A DNA stretch of 64,000 nucleotides from a virus, in IMG/VR virus record IMGVR_UViG_3300008107_000014, positions 51,208-115,207 of that record, one strand, 5' to 3'. Shown one piece after another: positions 56,701-62,896 of this stretch (position 1 is its first letter; every line of letters starts with the position of its first letter). The notes under the pieces were generated by a model. The model did not search any database and was not told the origin of the DNA. It saw only the letters and a program-made list of their open reading frames with translations. Position numbers and translations under genes: made by a program.

Positions 56701-57993
56701 TATCAATGTAGTGCCGGTAATTGTACCACTTGATACAATTGCATTGGCCGCTGCACCACTACCACCACCGCCTGTGATGATAATACTAATTGGACCATAT
56801 CCACTACCTGCTTGTGTAATACTAAGTTCTGATACTTTATATGTTAGATTAAATGTTGCACCAGCACCAACAGAGCCAGTAACAGCCACTGATAAAGTTG
56901 TACCAACATCAACAACACCCGGTAATGCTGTATAGTTTCCGCGACCAATAACTTCGTATGAAAGTATTGATCCATTAACGTTACTAACTCTTAAAATTTG
57001 TATGCTAGCTCGGCTACTACCTGTACCTGGGCTAGATGGTAATCCCATTTGCAATACATCACCTGCTTTATAGCCAGTGCCAGGATTTCTCAATGAAAAT
57101 GTGTCAACCGACATTCTTGGAATAATAACACCGCCGGAACCAGAATCTAGTGCTGGTTCAATTTTGGTCAATGTACACGGAATGCCGTCATTGTATACTA
57201 ATCTCTTTTGATATACACTTAACTCATATAAACTATCTGCAATTATTTTCTCGGCTTCTTTTAATGCACGTTCTAGTGTTCTAAACGCATAAGCTGGAGA
57301 TCTACCTTTTTTATCTTCTGGTATATCGTCTCTGTTATCGGCACCTCCAAGATTTACATAAATTGAGGCAGTACTCTTAAAGGTTGATAGATCAACATAA
57401 TTTTTAGTGGCTGCAATTAGCCCTTCGTAGTCAGCATCGTCTGAAGTTCGTGGATTTCTTGAAAGTACCAACGCACCAGACATTGTACCAAATGCGGTAT
57501 TATTAAGTCCAGTCTCTGGATCAATGGCATCAACGCCCGCCAAAGATATTTTTGTATCTGCATAAGTTTTATTAACAGCTTCAGTTGGACCTGCTGGACT
57601 AGGCAAATTAAAAATCTTGTGATTAATACCGTTGAATCTAGCATCTAGGTCACCACCTAATTGAGGTGTTGTATCGCTGGCCACGTCTTGATTTAACGGT
57701 CTTAGAGTAATTGTACCAGCATTTTCGTCAACGTCAATGGCCATTGACGCACCTGATGTTAGGGTTTTAAACGATAGACCGTTTTGTGCTTGATTTACTA
57801 CTAGGAGTTTTCCCTGTTGCCCAAGATAAGAACCCGGTGAGTCGTCAAGATTAATAAACCTTAATCTTTCGCCGAGTCCTAAAGAGCCGTACAGTTCTTG
57901 AAAGTTGTCGTTTACTTTCTTAAACGAATCGCGAATACTATCGCCTGTGCCGTCGTTGTTGGATAGGCCAACGTCAATTACTTTTCTAGTCAT
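50713..57993 (-). CDS. Giant tail-fibre protein (about 2,426 residues)
   Basis: The largest gene; the ATG at 57993 follows GGAACGAAAC, while an upstream TTG is unlikely. The N-terminal attachment module is IDVGLSNNDGTGDSIRDSFKKVNDNFQELYGSLG. It contains GGGGSGAAA-type repeats (about 360-430), at least three copies of a module with VVGQRV[IV][IV]SG...GYNGTYN (near 54.6, 53.7 and 52.0 kb), and a central pectate/fibre-like helix region. The final 150 residues (YADLAEYYEGDQEYEVGTVLVFGG...GRVPVKVVGKVKKGDMLV) are a conserved fibre C-terminal domain. It probably forms the long tail fibre that recognises the host. Confidence 0.8.
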   Translation of the reverse strand: MTRKVIDVGLSNNDGTGDSIRDSFKKVNDNFQELYGSLGLGERLRFINLDDSPGSYLGQQGKLLVVNQAQNGLSFKTLTSGASMAIDVDENAGTITLRPLNQDVASDTTPQLGGDLDARFNGINHKIFNLPSPAGPTEAVNKTYADTKISLAGVDAIDPETGLNNTAFGTMSGALVLSRNPRTSDDADYEGLIAATKNYVDLSTFKSTASIYVNLGGADNRDDIPEDKKGRSPAYAFRTLERALKEAEKIIADSLYELSVYQKRLVYNDGIPCTLTKIEPALDSGSGGVIIPRMSVDTFSLRNPGTGYKAGDVLQMGLPSSPGTGSSRASIQILRVSNVNGSILSYEVIGRGNYTALPGVVDVGTTLSVAVTGSVGAGATFNLTYKVSELSITQAGSGYGPISIIITGGGGSGAAANAIVSSGTITGTTLISTGNGYTSLPTISVYLPRLFVFTNGARTDFSSSLDTLARDIREGLGIKGLTSGAIAEILAHDAKLDDSSSGYPLGTGKNELFDIGVISGQFIEGEELAYGELIKNKNITVQIETGTFEENLPLRVPANISIVGEEFRRTSIRPKPGVSTSPYTQIYFRRDPVIDNLRVTGLFGINQALNTTATPSARSGIIIVTLGSGNTSTNWLGKVWKTSALRGEGIITQIINSTQLRVKIHDQLSSISTIGSGATFTATISGTTLTVSGVSNGTIVDGMEINAVGATTVAIGTYIISQLTGTTGGQGTYRLNRGSNILSSTSMFGSQWQIYTVNEYGYHYLTDPSRPIYPLIENSGNNINAATLLGLNKLFIQEEVITNVNLTFTGYNEALCKRDVGLMIDAIIYDLIYGGYSRSVEAALKYYQSASGLIALGLTGSQEAGFTNIITGSQKASTLAAIAYINTLAEKVVKNEPITRTNTNVEAVQIINFSLTRESTAVGTISALINTIYNMLDNPTNVNFPKDNREMDVFLMNDANILRQISVQGHGGFAQVLDPEGQILNKSPYSQQGSIFSASNNKQRFAGGMFIDGYTGNQLYRVRSKTTVGSEANYVFEVDKLVRRPQLPCTFVVEGITYKVNYLRNYVFSTGANGSSATLVLDSSTPYTNTIAGIITGCTGSGSGSTARITFPTPRASAPFVVGNRIDVSGFGGDASGYNGIQTVTACTTTYVEFASGETDAGTGGTVAESFELITAGYRSMLSNDWTQINDMGYGLFVTNSGISEAVGMFTYYCYNAYYASNGGEIRAVGGSSAHGVYALRAEGADPKEVPNAVTVGRDFSQTVNVLSSGQYSNARGDNELYVTGYTYEPLPDSVIDVMHYRDATAAAGLQITAITPSGSKTNLTVASAETLFAARDYIQITGINSGSSFSPLFNYQRTISTFRIDSVTTNTIVLDFVSTSSGTLNIAVTGASWTGGIATVTFANQTVNPYVVGQRVIVSGILTSTGYNGTYNITAVTPTSISYPVVSNPGVYGSAGTLAVMAVLTGVKRTYSLNSLNYGDGSSFGGIPNNTARLFLEPLSTQPGETGLYAALPTGTPITIRQSKRLWLNGVSDFSAAKSSTALLFNADDPDLDVNDVITYATDELVNRTTGGNKEALASLREGYRYIEITAKSVQRLVGTAYYGAVGATRISINELTDLFDIAKLNSGRYAFLWYGVEYVVTAYTAGVSGVAAYITINKALVRAIDGLQSELTLFVGPKVGEQASITVAISTLRATAFDLLDIGSGSYADTNYPNNIFGSPVNPNQPANEAAEVGKGRVFYTTIDQEGNFKVGKLFGVNQSTGEATLSARISLSNIASLQLSQGVPIGEFSADPNFSSPSSRAVATELATKLYIDRRLGHDASDRLNTDRIGPGFIDTSGKNWMTANLNMNNAGRIINMLNPSANDDAATKRWLSVPHLGGYAGSAPSAGNLFVYTGTNTADLNETIVATEGFTNAAVTGDLSVTLDSGARTINFQIASGAIANAEVNAAAAIEQSKLTIANSITTTSASITGVSATATGGIATLTYTNQSNSVTGAATAPVTAGQRVVISGFANAALNGVFAVNASPAPTSTSFAYTPTTNPGVITPAVTGGVITPQRGLSTFNIGQFDSTNGHIAVKDNGLALNKLVKVSQNKVLGYVGGNTTNNVEEVSLSDIVSNGGAVLKSLYSSVGVLYQKVGGSTANADLTVLPVTSTTYTTGVTADLVKSIVSRDNNGNVGVNELVLDGVLKMSRGAGNLGSGADYTVMDILAITGGKSTVMYGAGSLQKGRIVVQTSDSGTAVDITRHFNNKHVFSDTSGGTTTYVCTPNLASAENLDQGAAGKIYGAWTLEGTSKFEATYADLAEYYEGDQEYEVGTVLVFGGDKEVTTTKTAGDTRVAGVVSNTAAYSMNFECPGIKVCIALQGRVPVKVVGKVKKGDMLVTSSIPGVAVVAGADVKVGTVIGKAISSYDSDHIGVVEVSIGRT

Positions 57994-58023
57994 GTTTCGT
58001 TCCAATAAATGTGGTTACTCTAA

Positions 58024-58031
58024 TATTTATT
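58024..58031 (-). promoter_or_regulatory. Late T4-type promoter box AATAAATA for the giant fibre
   Basis: AATAAATA on the minus strand, about 31 bases before the ATG at 57993. Located in the divergent gap between the fibre and the plus-strand zinc-ribbon gene. Confidence 0.6.
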
Positions 58032-58063
58032 CAAATTTTTTATAAGCCTAATGTAAATACATA

Positions 58064-58351
58064 ATGTATATTAAGTGCGAAACTAAAATGGTTGTCTACG
58101 AAAGACCTAGTAAATTGGGCACTATTCACGAATATACTAGGACTAAAACCCTAGCATTGTTTATTTGTGACAATTGTGGTACAGAGTTTCAACGAGAGCT
58201 TAAAAAGATCAGCAGTAAGAGATTAAGCAATCATTATTTTCATTGCTGTAGTAACTGTGATAGTAAACAATTTGCTCAACGAAAGAGTGTTGAGCGAAAG
58301 AGTATTTGGGATATGCCAGCCAGTACCGAGTTGCCGGTGGGCAAGTACTAA
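58064..58351 (+). CDS. Zinc-ribbon protein, HNH-like CxxC pairs
   Basis: A 95-residue protein with CDNCGTEFQRELKK (about residue 35) and HCCSNCDSKQFAQRK (about residue 60), two CxxC pairs that probably bind one zinc. Similar zinc ribbons occur at the start of HNH proteins and in conserved cyanophage proteins; no HNH catalytic His is clear. It has no ribosome site. Probably a nucleic-acid binding accessory. Confidence 0.55.
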   Translation: MYIKCETKMVVYERPSKLGTIHEYTRTKTLALFICDNCGTEFQRELKKISSKRLSNHYFHCCSNCDSKQFAQRKSVERKSIWDMPASTELPVGKY

Positions 58352-58357
58352 TAAATA
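58350..58357 (+). promoter_or_regulatory. Late-type box AATAAATA on the plus strand
   Basis: Overlaps the stop of the zinc-ribbon gene, 22 bases before the 58379 ATG. Could give late expression of the basic protein. Confidence 0.45.
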
Positions 58358-58378
58358 AAAATCTAAGGAGGAACTTAA

Positions 58379-58615
58379 ATGTTCAAAGCAATTAAAGAGT
58401 TTATGTTTGGAAAGCCAGTAGCACCCGCAGCTGAAGTACCATACAAAGTAGAAGCAGTAAATGCAGCACCAGTTGTAGTAGAAGAGGTCAAGCCAGTAGT
58501 GGCAGCAACTCCTGCACCTAAGAAAGCTGCCCCTAAAAAGCAGCAATTTGCAAAAAAACCAGCACCGGCCAAAAAGCCAGCTGGTAAAAAGCCTGCACCT
58601 AAAAAGGCAGTTTAA
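58379..58615 (+). CDS. Lys/Ala/Pro-rich basic protein, histone-H1-like tail
   Basis: A 78-residue protein. The N-terminal MFKAIKEFMFGKP is an amphipathic helix; the C-terminal 35 residues are Lys-Pro-Ala repeats (KKAAPKKQ, KKPAPAKKPAGKKPAPKK), as in H1-like DNA-binding tails. It follows AAGGAGGAACTTAA and a late box. A DNA-condensing or head-packaged role is plausible. A bidirectional terminator follows. Confidence 0.6.
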   Translation: MFKAIKEFMFGKPVAPAAEVPYKVEAVNAAPVVVEEVKPVVAATPAPKKAAPKKQQFAKKPAPAKKPAGKKPAPKKAV

Positions 58616-58628
58616 TTTTTTTGCATAT

Positions 58629-58655
58629 AAGAAAGCGGGATTAAACCCGCTTTTC
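58629..58655. terminator. Bidirectional intrinsic terminator
   Basis: AAAGCGGG, a 6-base loop, and CCCGCTTTT, with T-runs on both strands. It separates the plus-strand basic-protein gene from the convergent uvdE. Confidence 0.88.
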
Positions 58656-58661
58656 TTTTGA

Positions 58662-59675
58662 TTATTTTAAGCAATCAGCAAAGGCAAAACTAGCTAGATT
58701 TTTGGCCTTGCTTTCACACATAATGTCAAAGTGTTCATTAAACTGAATTGCCCAGTCGTTGACTTCTTTATTCCAATAGAAGTTCGAATGTGCTCTAAGT
58801 TTGCCTTTTTTGTAGCCGGCGTCTAAGAGGGTCTGAAGATCGGGACGGATGATACTGGAATGACCAACGAGTACATCTTCGCGAGAAACACTGTAATGAC
58901 AAGTAGGGCGCACACCGCGCCAACTATCAATAACACGTTGAACACGTTGATCGCTAGGATCAATATATTCGCCCGAGTTAATCCAGTGGTGATGTATGTC
59001 AAGTACGATCGGAACAACGTCAGCAAGTTCCAAACAGGTATTAAGATTGTGTGTGATTTCTTCATTTTCGATTGTTATACAGTTACGTGCTTCGGTGCTC
59101 AAACGAGATAAAACAGCACGTATTCCATCGGGGCCTCGTCGACCCGAGATATGAACGTTGATTTTAAAGTCTTGAAACGTTTGACCAAATCCCATCCAGC
59201 GAACCATGTCTGCATGATATTCAAACTCCTCAATTGATCGTTCTACAATATTGTCAGACTCAGATGCAAGCACAGTAAACTGGCCGGGATGAAAACTAAG
59301 GCGAACGTTATTCTGGCGAGCCAAATCTCCCACCCTTCTAAATTCTCTTTCGCAATAGGCTCGTACATCGGGAAGCCTCCAAAACCAGCTCCAATCTTGC
59401 TGAGTATATACAGGAAGTATATCGCTACTGAGTCGTACCATTCTAAGATTTTCATCAAACGTGCCTACCTTTTCAACAAGCAGGCGACATGCTTCGATAT
59501 TGTGTTTCATCAACTCCCACAATTTTTCTTCAGCAACAGCCCGCGATTGTCTATTTAACCAAGCAACAGTAGTGGTACTGGTATTATATTGTTTGCAGTT
59601 ATCGGTTTGTTTAATGCCATCAATTTGGCTAGGACCGTCGATGAGTTTGCAGGCAAAGCCTATACGCTTAATCAT
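58662..59675 (-). CDS. uvdE: UV damage endonuclease (UvdE/UvsE)
   Basis: A 337-residue TIM-barrel nuclease. The N-terminal RIGFACKL, the metal-site LSFHPGQFTVLAS (about residues 126-138), the ENEEITHNLNTCLEL motif and VLDIHHHW match UvdE, which nicks DNA 5' of UV photoproducts. Size is normal. Marine T4-like phages in sunlit water commonly have such repair genes. The start is the TAATG overlap with the small gene upstream. Confidence 0.93.
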   Translation of the reverse strand: MIKRIGFACKLIDGPSQIDGIKQTDNCKQYNTSTTTVAWLNRQSRAVAEEKLWELMKHNIEACRLLVEKVGTFDENLRMVRLSSDILPVYTQQDWSWFWRLPDVRAYCEREFRRVGDLARQNNVRLSFHPGQFTVLASESDNIVERSIEEFEYHADMVRWMGFGQTFQDFKINVHISGRRGPDGIRAVLSRLSTEARNCITIENEEITHNLNTCLELADVVPIVLDIHHHWINSGEYIDPSDQRVQRVIDSWRGVRPTCHYSVSREDVLVGHSSIIRPDLQTLLDAGYKKGKLRAHSNFYWNKEVNDWAIQFNEHFDIMCESKAKNLASFAFADCLK

Positions 59676-59842
59676 TAATGCACCGCCGCTTTCTCATTTA
59701 CAGTACATTCAACTATCCAATTATTAAACTCAGTGAATTTGTTGACTTCTATACCTAGTCCAACTGCTTCGTTTACAAAATGCTTTAACAGTGCATTATA
59801 CAACTCGTCGGGCATTGTATCTTTATTAAACTGGATTTTCAT
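59675..59842 (-). CDS. Small protein upstream of uvdE (55 residues)
   Basis: A 55-residue protein (MKIQFNKDTMPDELYNALLKHF...). The stop overlaps the uvdE ATG as TAATG, supporting translation. It is predicted to be alpha/beta, with no known motif. It lies directly behind the promoter at 59879. Confidence 0.55.
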   Translation of the reverse strand: MKIQFNKDTMPDELYNALLKHFVNEAVGLGIEVNKFTEFNNWIVECTVNEKAAVH

Positions 59843-59878
59843 TAGCTAGCCTTAACGGGTGGATTAATATTAAAAGCT

Positions 59879-59907
59879 AGTATAGCATTGTTATTTCCAG
59901 TTGTCAA
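59879..59907 (-). promoter_or_regulatory. Sigma70-type promoter TTGACA-17-TATACT for the uvdE operon
   Basis: Exact TTGACA (59902-59907), 17 bases and TATACT (59879-59884) on the minus strand. Its -35 lies at the end of the GT8-like gene. The transcript leader before the 55-residue gene would be about 30 bases. Confidence 0.75.
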
Positions 59908-60586
59908 CAATGATGGGATCTTTTACTTCGTGTGGGTTTGGTGTGCCGTGGAACGCTAGTACCGCTGTTGATTTTGGAACCTTTGGATCTGCAACGTCTC
60001 TAAACACATATCCGCTATGCTGTCTAACTAGCTCGTCTTGTTTACGAATTTCCCACTTATAACTTCTAATCCAATCTGCAGGAAAGAACTGTATGTCTTG
60101 TCGACACACATTCCAAATATAGTCTTGATCGCCCTGGAATCTTCTAGTTATTGTTGGATCTGCTTCAATGGTTGCCCAAAGTTTGTCGTAGTCGTCACCT
60201 TGCCAGCGAAGAACAGCACTGCCTAACTTAGGAGGACGATGACCCCATACTCGGCCTACATCTTCCAGTCCTACAAATTGTCCGGGCAAATAATCAACAA
60301 AGTGATTGATGTTACGAACAATGACCATGTCTAGGTCAAAGAACAGATTAACATCTGTTGGACTAAAATGACCACGTTTAAAAATAAAAGGCTTCCACCA
60401 CCATCCTTGAATGTTCATAGGTGGCAGCATTCTTACATTAACGTTTTCATTTAATCCTGCTGAGTCATCAGTAAAACAGATAAAATTATGTGGCACAGTT
60501 AAGTGCCGCTGAATCATGTTATACAGATTGTTTACATATTCCGGTCCATACTTTTGACCGTGTTTTAAGCATATTACATTTAACAT
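59891..60586 (-). CDS. Glycosyltransferase family 8-like protein
   Basis: A 231-residue protein. NVICLKHGQKYGPEYVNNLYNMIQRHL at the start and the metal-binding DLDMVIVRNI (D-x-D at about 94-96) fit a GT-A fold like family 8. Further features are GDQDYIWN and a closing VLAFHGTPNPHEV. I know similar cyanophage proteins. It probably transfers a hexose; substrate is unknown. It overlaps the small membrane-protein gene as TAATG. Confidence 0.75.
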   Translation of the reverse strand: MLNVICLKHGQKYGPEYVNNLYNMIQRHLTVPHNFICFTDDSAGLNENVNVRMLPPMNIQGWWWKPFIFKRGHFSPTDVNLFFDLDMVIVRNINHFVDYLPGQFVGLEDVGRVWGHRPPKLGSAVLRWQGDDYDKLWATIEADPTITRRFQGDQDYIWNVCRQDIQFFPADWIRSYKWEIRKQDELVRQHSGYVFRDVADPKVPKSTAVLAFHGTPNPHEVKDPIIVDNWK

Positions 60587-60744
60587 TACCAGTGCCTTAT
60601 AACGCCTGCTATAATAAACAGGTTAGTAATTATATAGCACAATACTATAAGAGTTCGAACAAGTGCTACCATATCAGCTTCCTGATCGGTAGCACCTGCT
60701 TTTTCTCCTAGGGCCTTTGCCCAAATGTGCCACAGTCTACGCAA
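60586..60744 (-). CDS. Small membrane protein (52 residues), TTG start
   Basis: A 52-residue protein starting with TTG at 60744, preceded by GAGG at six bases, and directly following the queD stop. The C-terminal half is a hydrophobic helix (LVRTLIVLCYIITNLFIIAG...). The pattern RRLWHIWAKALGEKAGATDQEADM is recognisable in cyanophages as a small conserved membrane protein. Function unknown. Confidence 0.65.
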   Translation of the reverse strand: MRRLWHIWAKALGEKAGATDQEADMVALVRTLIVLCYIITNLFIIAGVIRHW

Positions 60745-61311
60745 TTATGCCTCATAACTTGCGGAGTTAGCTTGGTGTTCAAATACTTCCACTGAACGAA
60801 GTTTAACACCCTTGCCTACAGGATAACGGCACTCAAACATTTTACCATTTTCTAAAGTGTAAGATTCTCCGCGTTGGAATGTTTCTAGAATATCTTTCAT
60901 TTTCATAAAAGCAGTTTCACTAAACTTTTCGCAACCAACCGCTTCTACAATACGTAGATCACATATTGCTCCACGTTCATGAGGGGCACCTTCAGGTCCT
61001 GTTCCAGTGCCGCTAGTAGGAGGATCTCCTAAATTGGCCATCTGTTTAAAGAAATTCAAATGTGGGTCATCTTCAGCAATTACCAAAGTATGATCGAACA
61101 TGTATTCGCTCCACTCTTTAAATGCTTTGAGTCCGCCAAAGTCCATGACCCAGTTACGATCGTCTAATGTTTCAGATTCAAATATTAATTTAATTCCGAT
61201 TGAATAGCCGTGTAGTGTTGAACAATGGCTGTGGCGACTACGCCATTGTCTAAAACAACAAGATAAACCCCTGTCGTTGCCGTACGTTTTTGTTGAAAGA
61301 TATTTTGCCAT
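60745..61311 (-). CDS. queD: 6-carboxytetrahydropterin synthase-like (QueD)
   Basis: A 188-residue T-fold protein. SRHSHCSTLHGYSIGIKL (about 25-42), WVMDFGGLKAFKEW (54-67) and FDHTLVIAEDDP (72-83) follow the QueD layout. The normal HGH is HGY here (His34, Tyr36), and the usual Cys-x-x-x-HGH start is shifted. The gene has an insertion with Gly/Pro residues around 95-110. QueD makes the substrate of QueE. It is separated from queE by 50 kb. The start follows AAGGAGACTAGAG. Confidence 0.8.
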   Translation of the reverse strand: MAKYLSTKTYGNDRGLSCCFRQWRSRHSHCSTLHGYSIGIKLIFESETLDDRNWVMDFGGLKAFKEWSEYMFDHTLVIAEDDPHLNFFKQMANLGDPPTSGTGTGPEGAPHERGAICDLRIVEAVGCEKFSETAFMKMKDILETFQRGESYTLENGKMFECRYPVGKGVKLRSVEVFEHQANSASYEA

Positions 61312-61401
61312 CTCTAGTCTCCTTTAATGAATGAGCAAGTTTGACGACATGCAGAGTTTATATAGCGGGATGAATGACGTTAAAAGTCCGCTGTGTGTGT
61401 A

Positions 61402-61430
61402 TTATAAAGAATATTTATTAAGTTTGCAAA
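61402..61430 (-). promoter_or_regulatory. Combined early/late promoter before queD
   Basis: TTGCAA (61425-61430), 17 bases and TATAAT (61402-61407) on the minus strand, with a late-type AATAAATA (61413-61420) inside the spacer. About 90 bases of leader precede queD. The 61312-61400 stretch holds no gene. Confidence 0.55.
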
Positions 61431-62029
61431 TCTGCCACAGCCATTGTGAAGTCTGCTATGCTCAATAGATTAACATTTGACAATGTCCATTCTCTCGGCA
61501 TCTGCCATCCGTGAACATTATAAATTGTAAATTGAGTATTAGGAAAGCATTCAAAAACCTTGCCTATTTGATAGACCCAATAGCTAGGATCTACTTTTGG
61601 TTTGTCTGGAGTCAAATAATTAGCAGTGCCTTTGTAGACATTATTGACTAGATGGTCATTGCCATGTAAATCAAATCCTATCATATGCACATCAGTATTT
61701 TCCAGTGCCGCTATTAATACAGCATACGGCCCACTACCCCAATGCCACGGATCGTCTGACCGTCCTTCGCCTGTATACGGAAGACTGGGAACAATGCAAA
61801 CATTTGAACATTTATTGTATTCCTGTATCCAGTTAGTACGTGTGTATATTTTTGAATTGAGTGTTGTTGGATTCTTAAGAGCTTCGTCTACCATACGTGT
61901 GTCAACGCATACAAGATGTTCTACAAAGTAGTCACGGTGAATAGCATTACATCCATACTTGATGCATGATGCTTTTGAAATGTTGACAGAGCCACGGCTT
62001 TCGCCGTTGCCCAAAACTAATGATTGCAT
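61418..62029 (-). CDS. Conserved phage protein, DUF115/MptE-like
   Basis: A 203-residue protein. LVLGNGESRGSVN at the N-terminus and the central WGSGPYAVLIAALENTDVHMIGFDLHGND resemble the DUF115/MptE-like fold, found with glycosyltransferases and as pterin pyrophosphokinases. No catalytic residues can be assigned. It lies between the fibre gene and queD, so a link with glycans or pterin metabolism is only a possibility. Confidence 0.5.
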   Translation of the reverse strand: MQSLVLGNGESRGSVNISKASCIKYGCNAIHRDYFVEHLVCVDTRMVDEALKNPTTLNSKIYTRTNWIQEYNKCSNVCIVPSLPYTGEGRSDDPWHWGSGPYAVLIAALENTDVHMIGFDLHGNDHLVNNVYKGTANYLTPDKPKVDPSYWVYQIGKVFECFPNTQFTIYNVHGWQMPREWTLSNVNLLSIADFTMAVADLQT

Positions 62030-62896
62030 TTATCTTGGCTGTATTTGACCGAATGGTAACCACTGACCAGGAGCGCCTGCTTGAACACATACCCAACCAA
62101 TAAAGCTATTAGTTGATGGTGCAGAGTTCCAAACAATATCGCCTACAGTGTGTGATCCACCACTCGGGGGTTCTGTTCCACTTAGGTGTAACTTATCGTT
62201 AAATTTTACAGCCCCTGCAACATGTAAGTCAACTCTTGTGTCTGGTTGTGATACATTAATACCTAATTTGCCATTAACTGTTACTTTACTAGGACCAGAA
62301 TTTCTATTCCCTAGTTCGATATCACCGCCACCGCTAACAGATATACGTGCAGTATTATCGGTGACAATATCAAAATCGTTTGATGCATATGTTCCAACTG
62401 CACCTCGACTATGCTCTGTTGTTCCTAACATAACCTCAACACCGTTTTCTAAAATGCTAAACATTGCATTTGGTGTATCGGTTCCTAGTCCTAGTCTGTC
62501 TGTTGCAGAATCATAGAACATGTACTGATTAATTTGTAGATCACCGTCTACAATTAAACCACGTAGTCGACCTAGTTCTTTTAGATTACTCTTAGTAACA
62601 CTTGGACCTAATTCTCGTTCGCTGATAACAGGAACATTATTAATTGAGATATTTTTATCTTTGGCAAGATCAATAGTTTCTGAACTATAAATTCTGTCTG
62701 GATTTGTAGTTGTGATAAACTGTTTGGTTGCACCTGCACCTGTCCAGATTAACCCTTTACCTACTAGATTACCATTGCCACTTACTTTAAATTCAATGTG
62801 TGGAATGTTGGCAATGCTTACTTCTTGAAACTGTTCGTCTAGTAAAATTTTTAACGCATCAGTTACCGCTGTGATTTTTTGTTCTACGTTGCTCAT
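62030..62896 (-). CDS. Virion/fibre-like protein, paralogue of the next gene
   Basis: A 288-residue protein. It contains NPDRIYSSETIDLAKDKNISINNVPVISERELGPSVTKSNLKELGRLRGL, then FYDSATDRLGLGTDTPNAMFSI and GTYASNDFDIVTD, which correspond closely to the neighbouring 62893 gene. The arrangement (LGLGTxxP, WNSAPSTNSFIGWVCVQAGAPGQWLPFG at the end) is typical of phage fibre or virion decoration proteins. It overlaps the next gene by four bases. Confidence 0.65.
   Translation of the reverse strand: MSNVEQKITAVTDALKILLDEQFQEVSIANIPHIEFKVSGNGNLVGKGLIWTGAGATKQFITTTNPDRIYSSETIDLAKDKNISINNVPVISERELGPSVTKSNLKELGRLRGLIVDGDLQINQYMFYDSATDRLGLGTDTPNAMFSILENGVEVMLGTTEHSRGAVGTYASNDFDIVTDNTARISVSGGGDIELGNRNSGPSKVTVNGKLGINVSQPDTRVDLHVAGAVKFNDKLHLSGTEPPSGGSHTVGDIVWNSAPSTNSFIGWVCVQAGAPGQWLPFGQIQPR

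Noticed and set aside
61312-61401. preQ1 riboswitch in the queD leader
   Set aside because: The leader has only weak pairing and lacks the class-I preQ1 core; nothing matches a known riboswitch.
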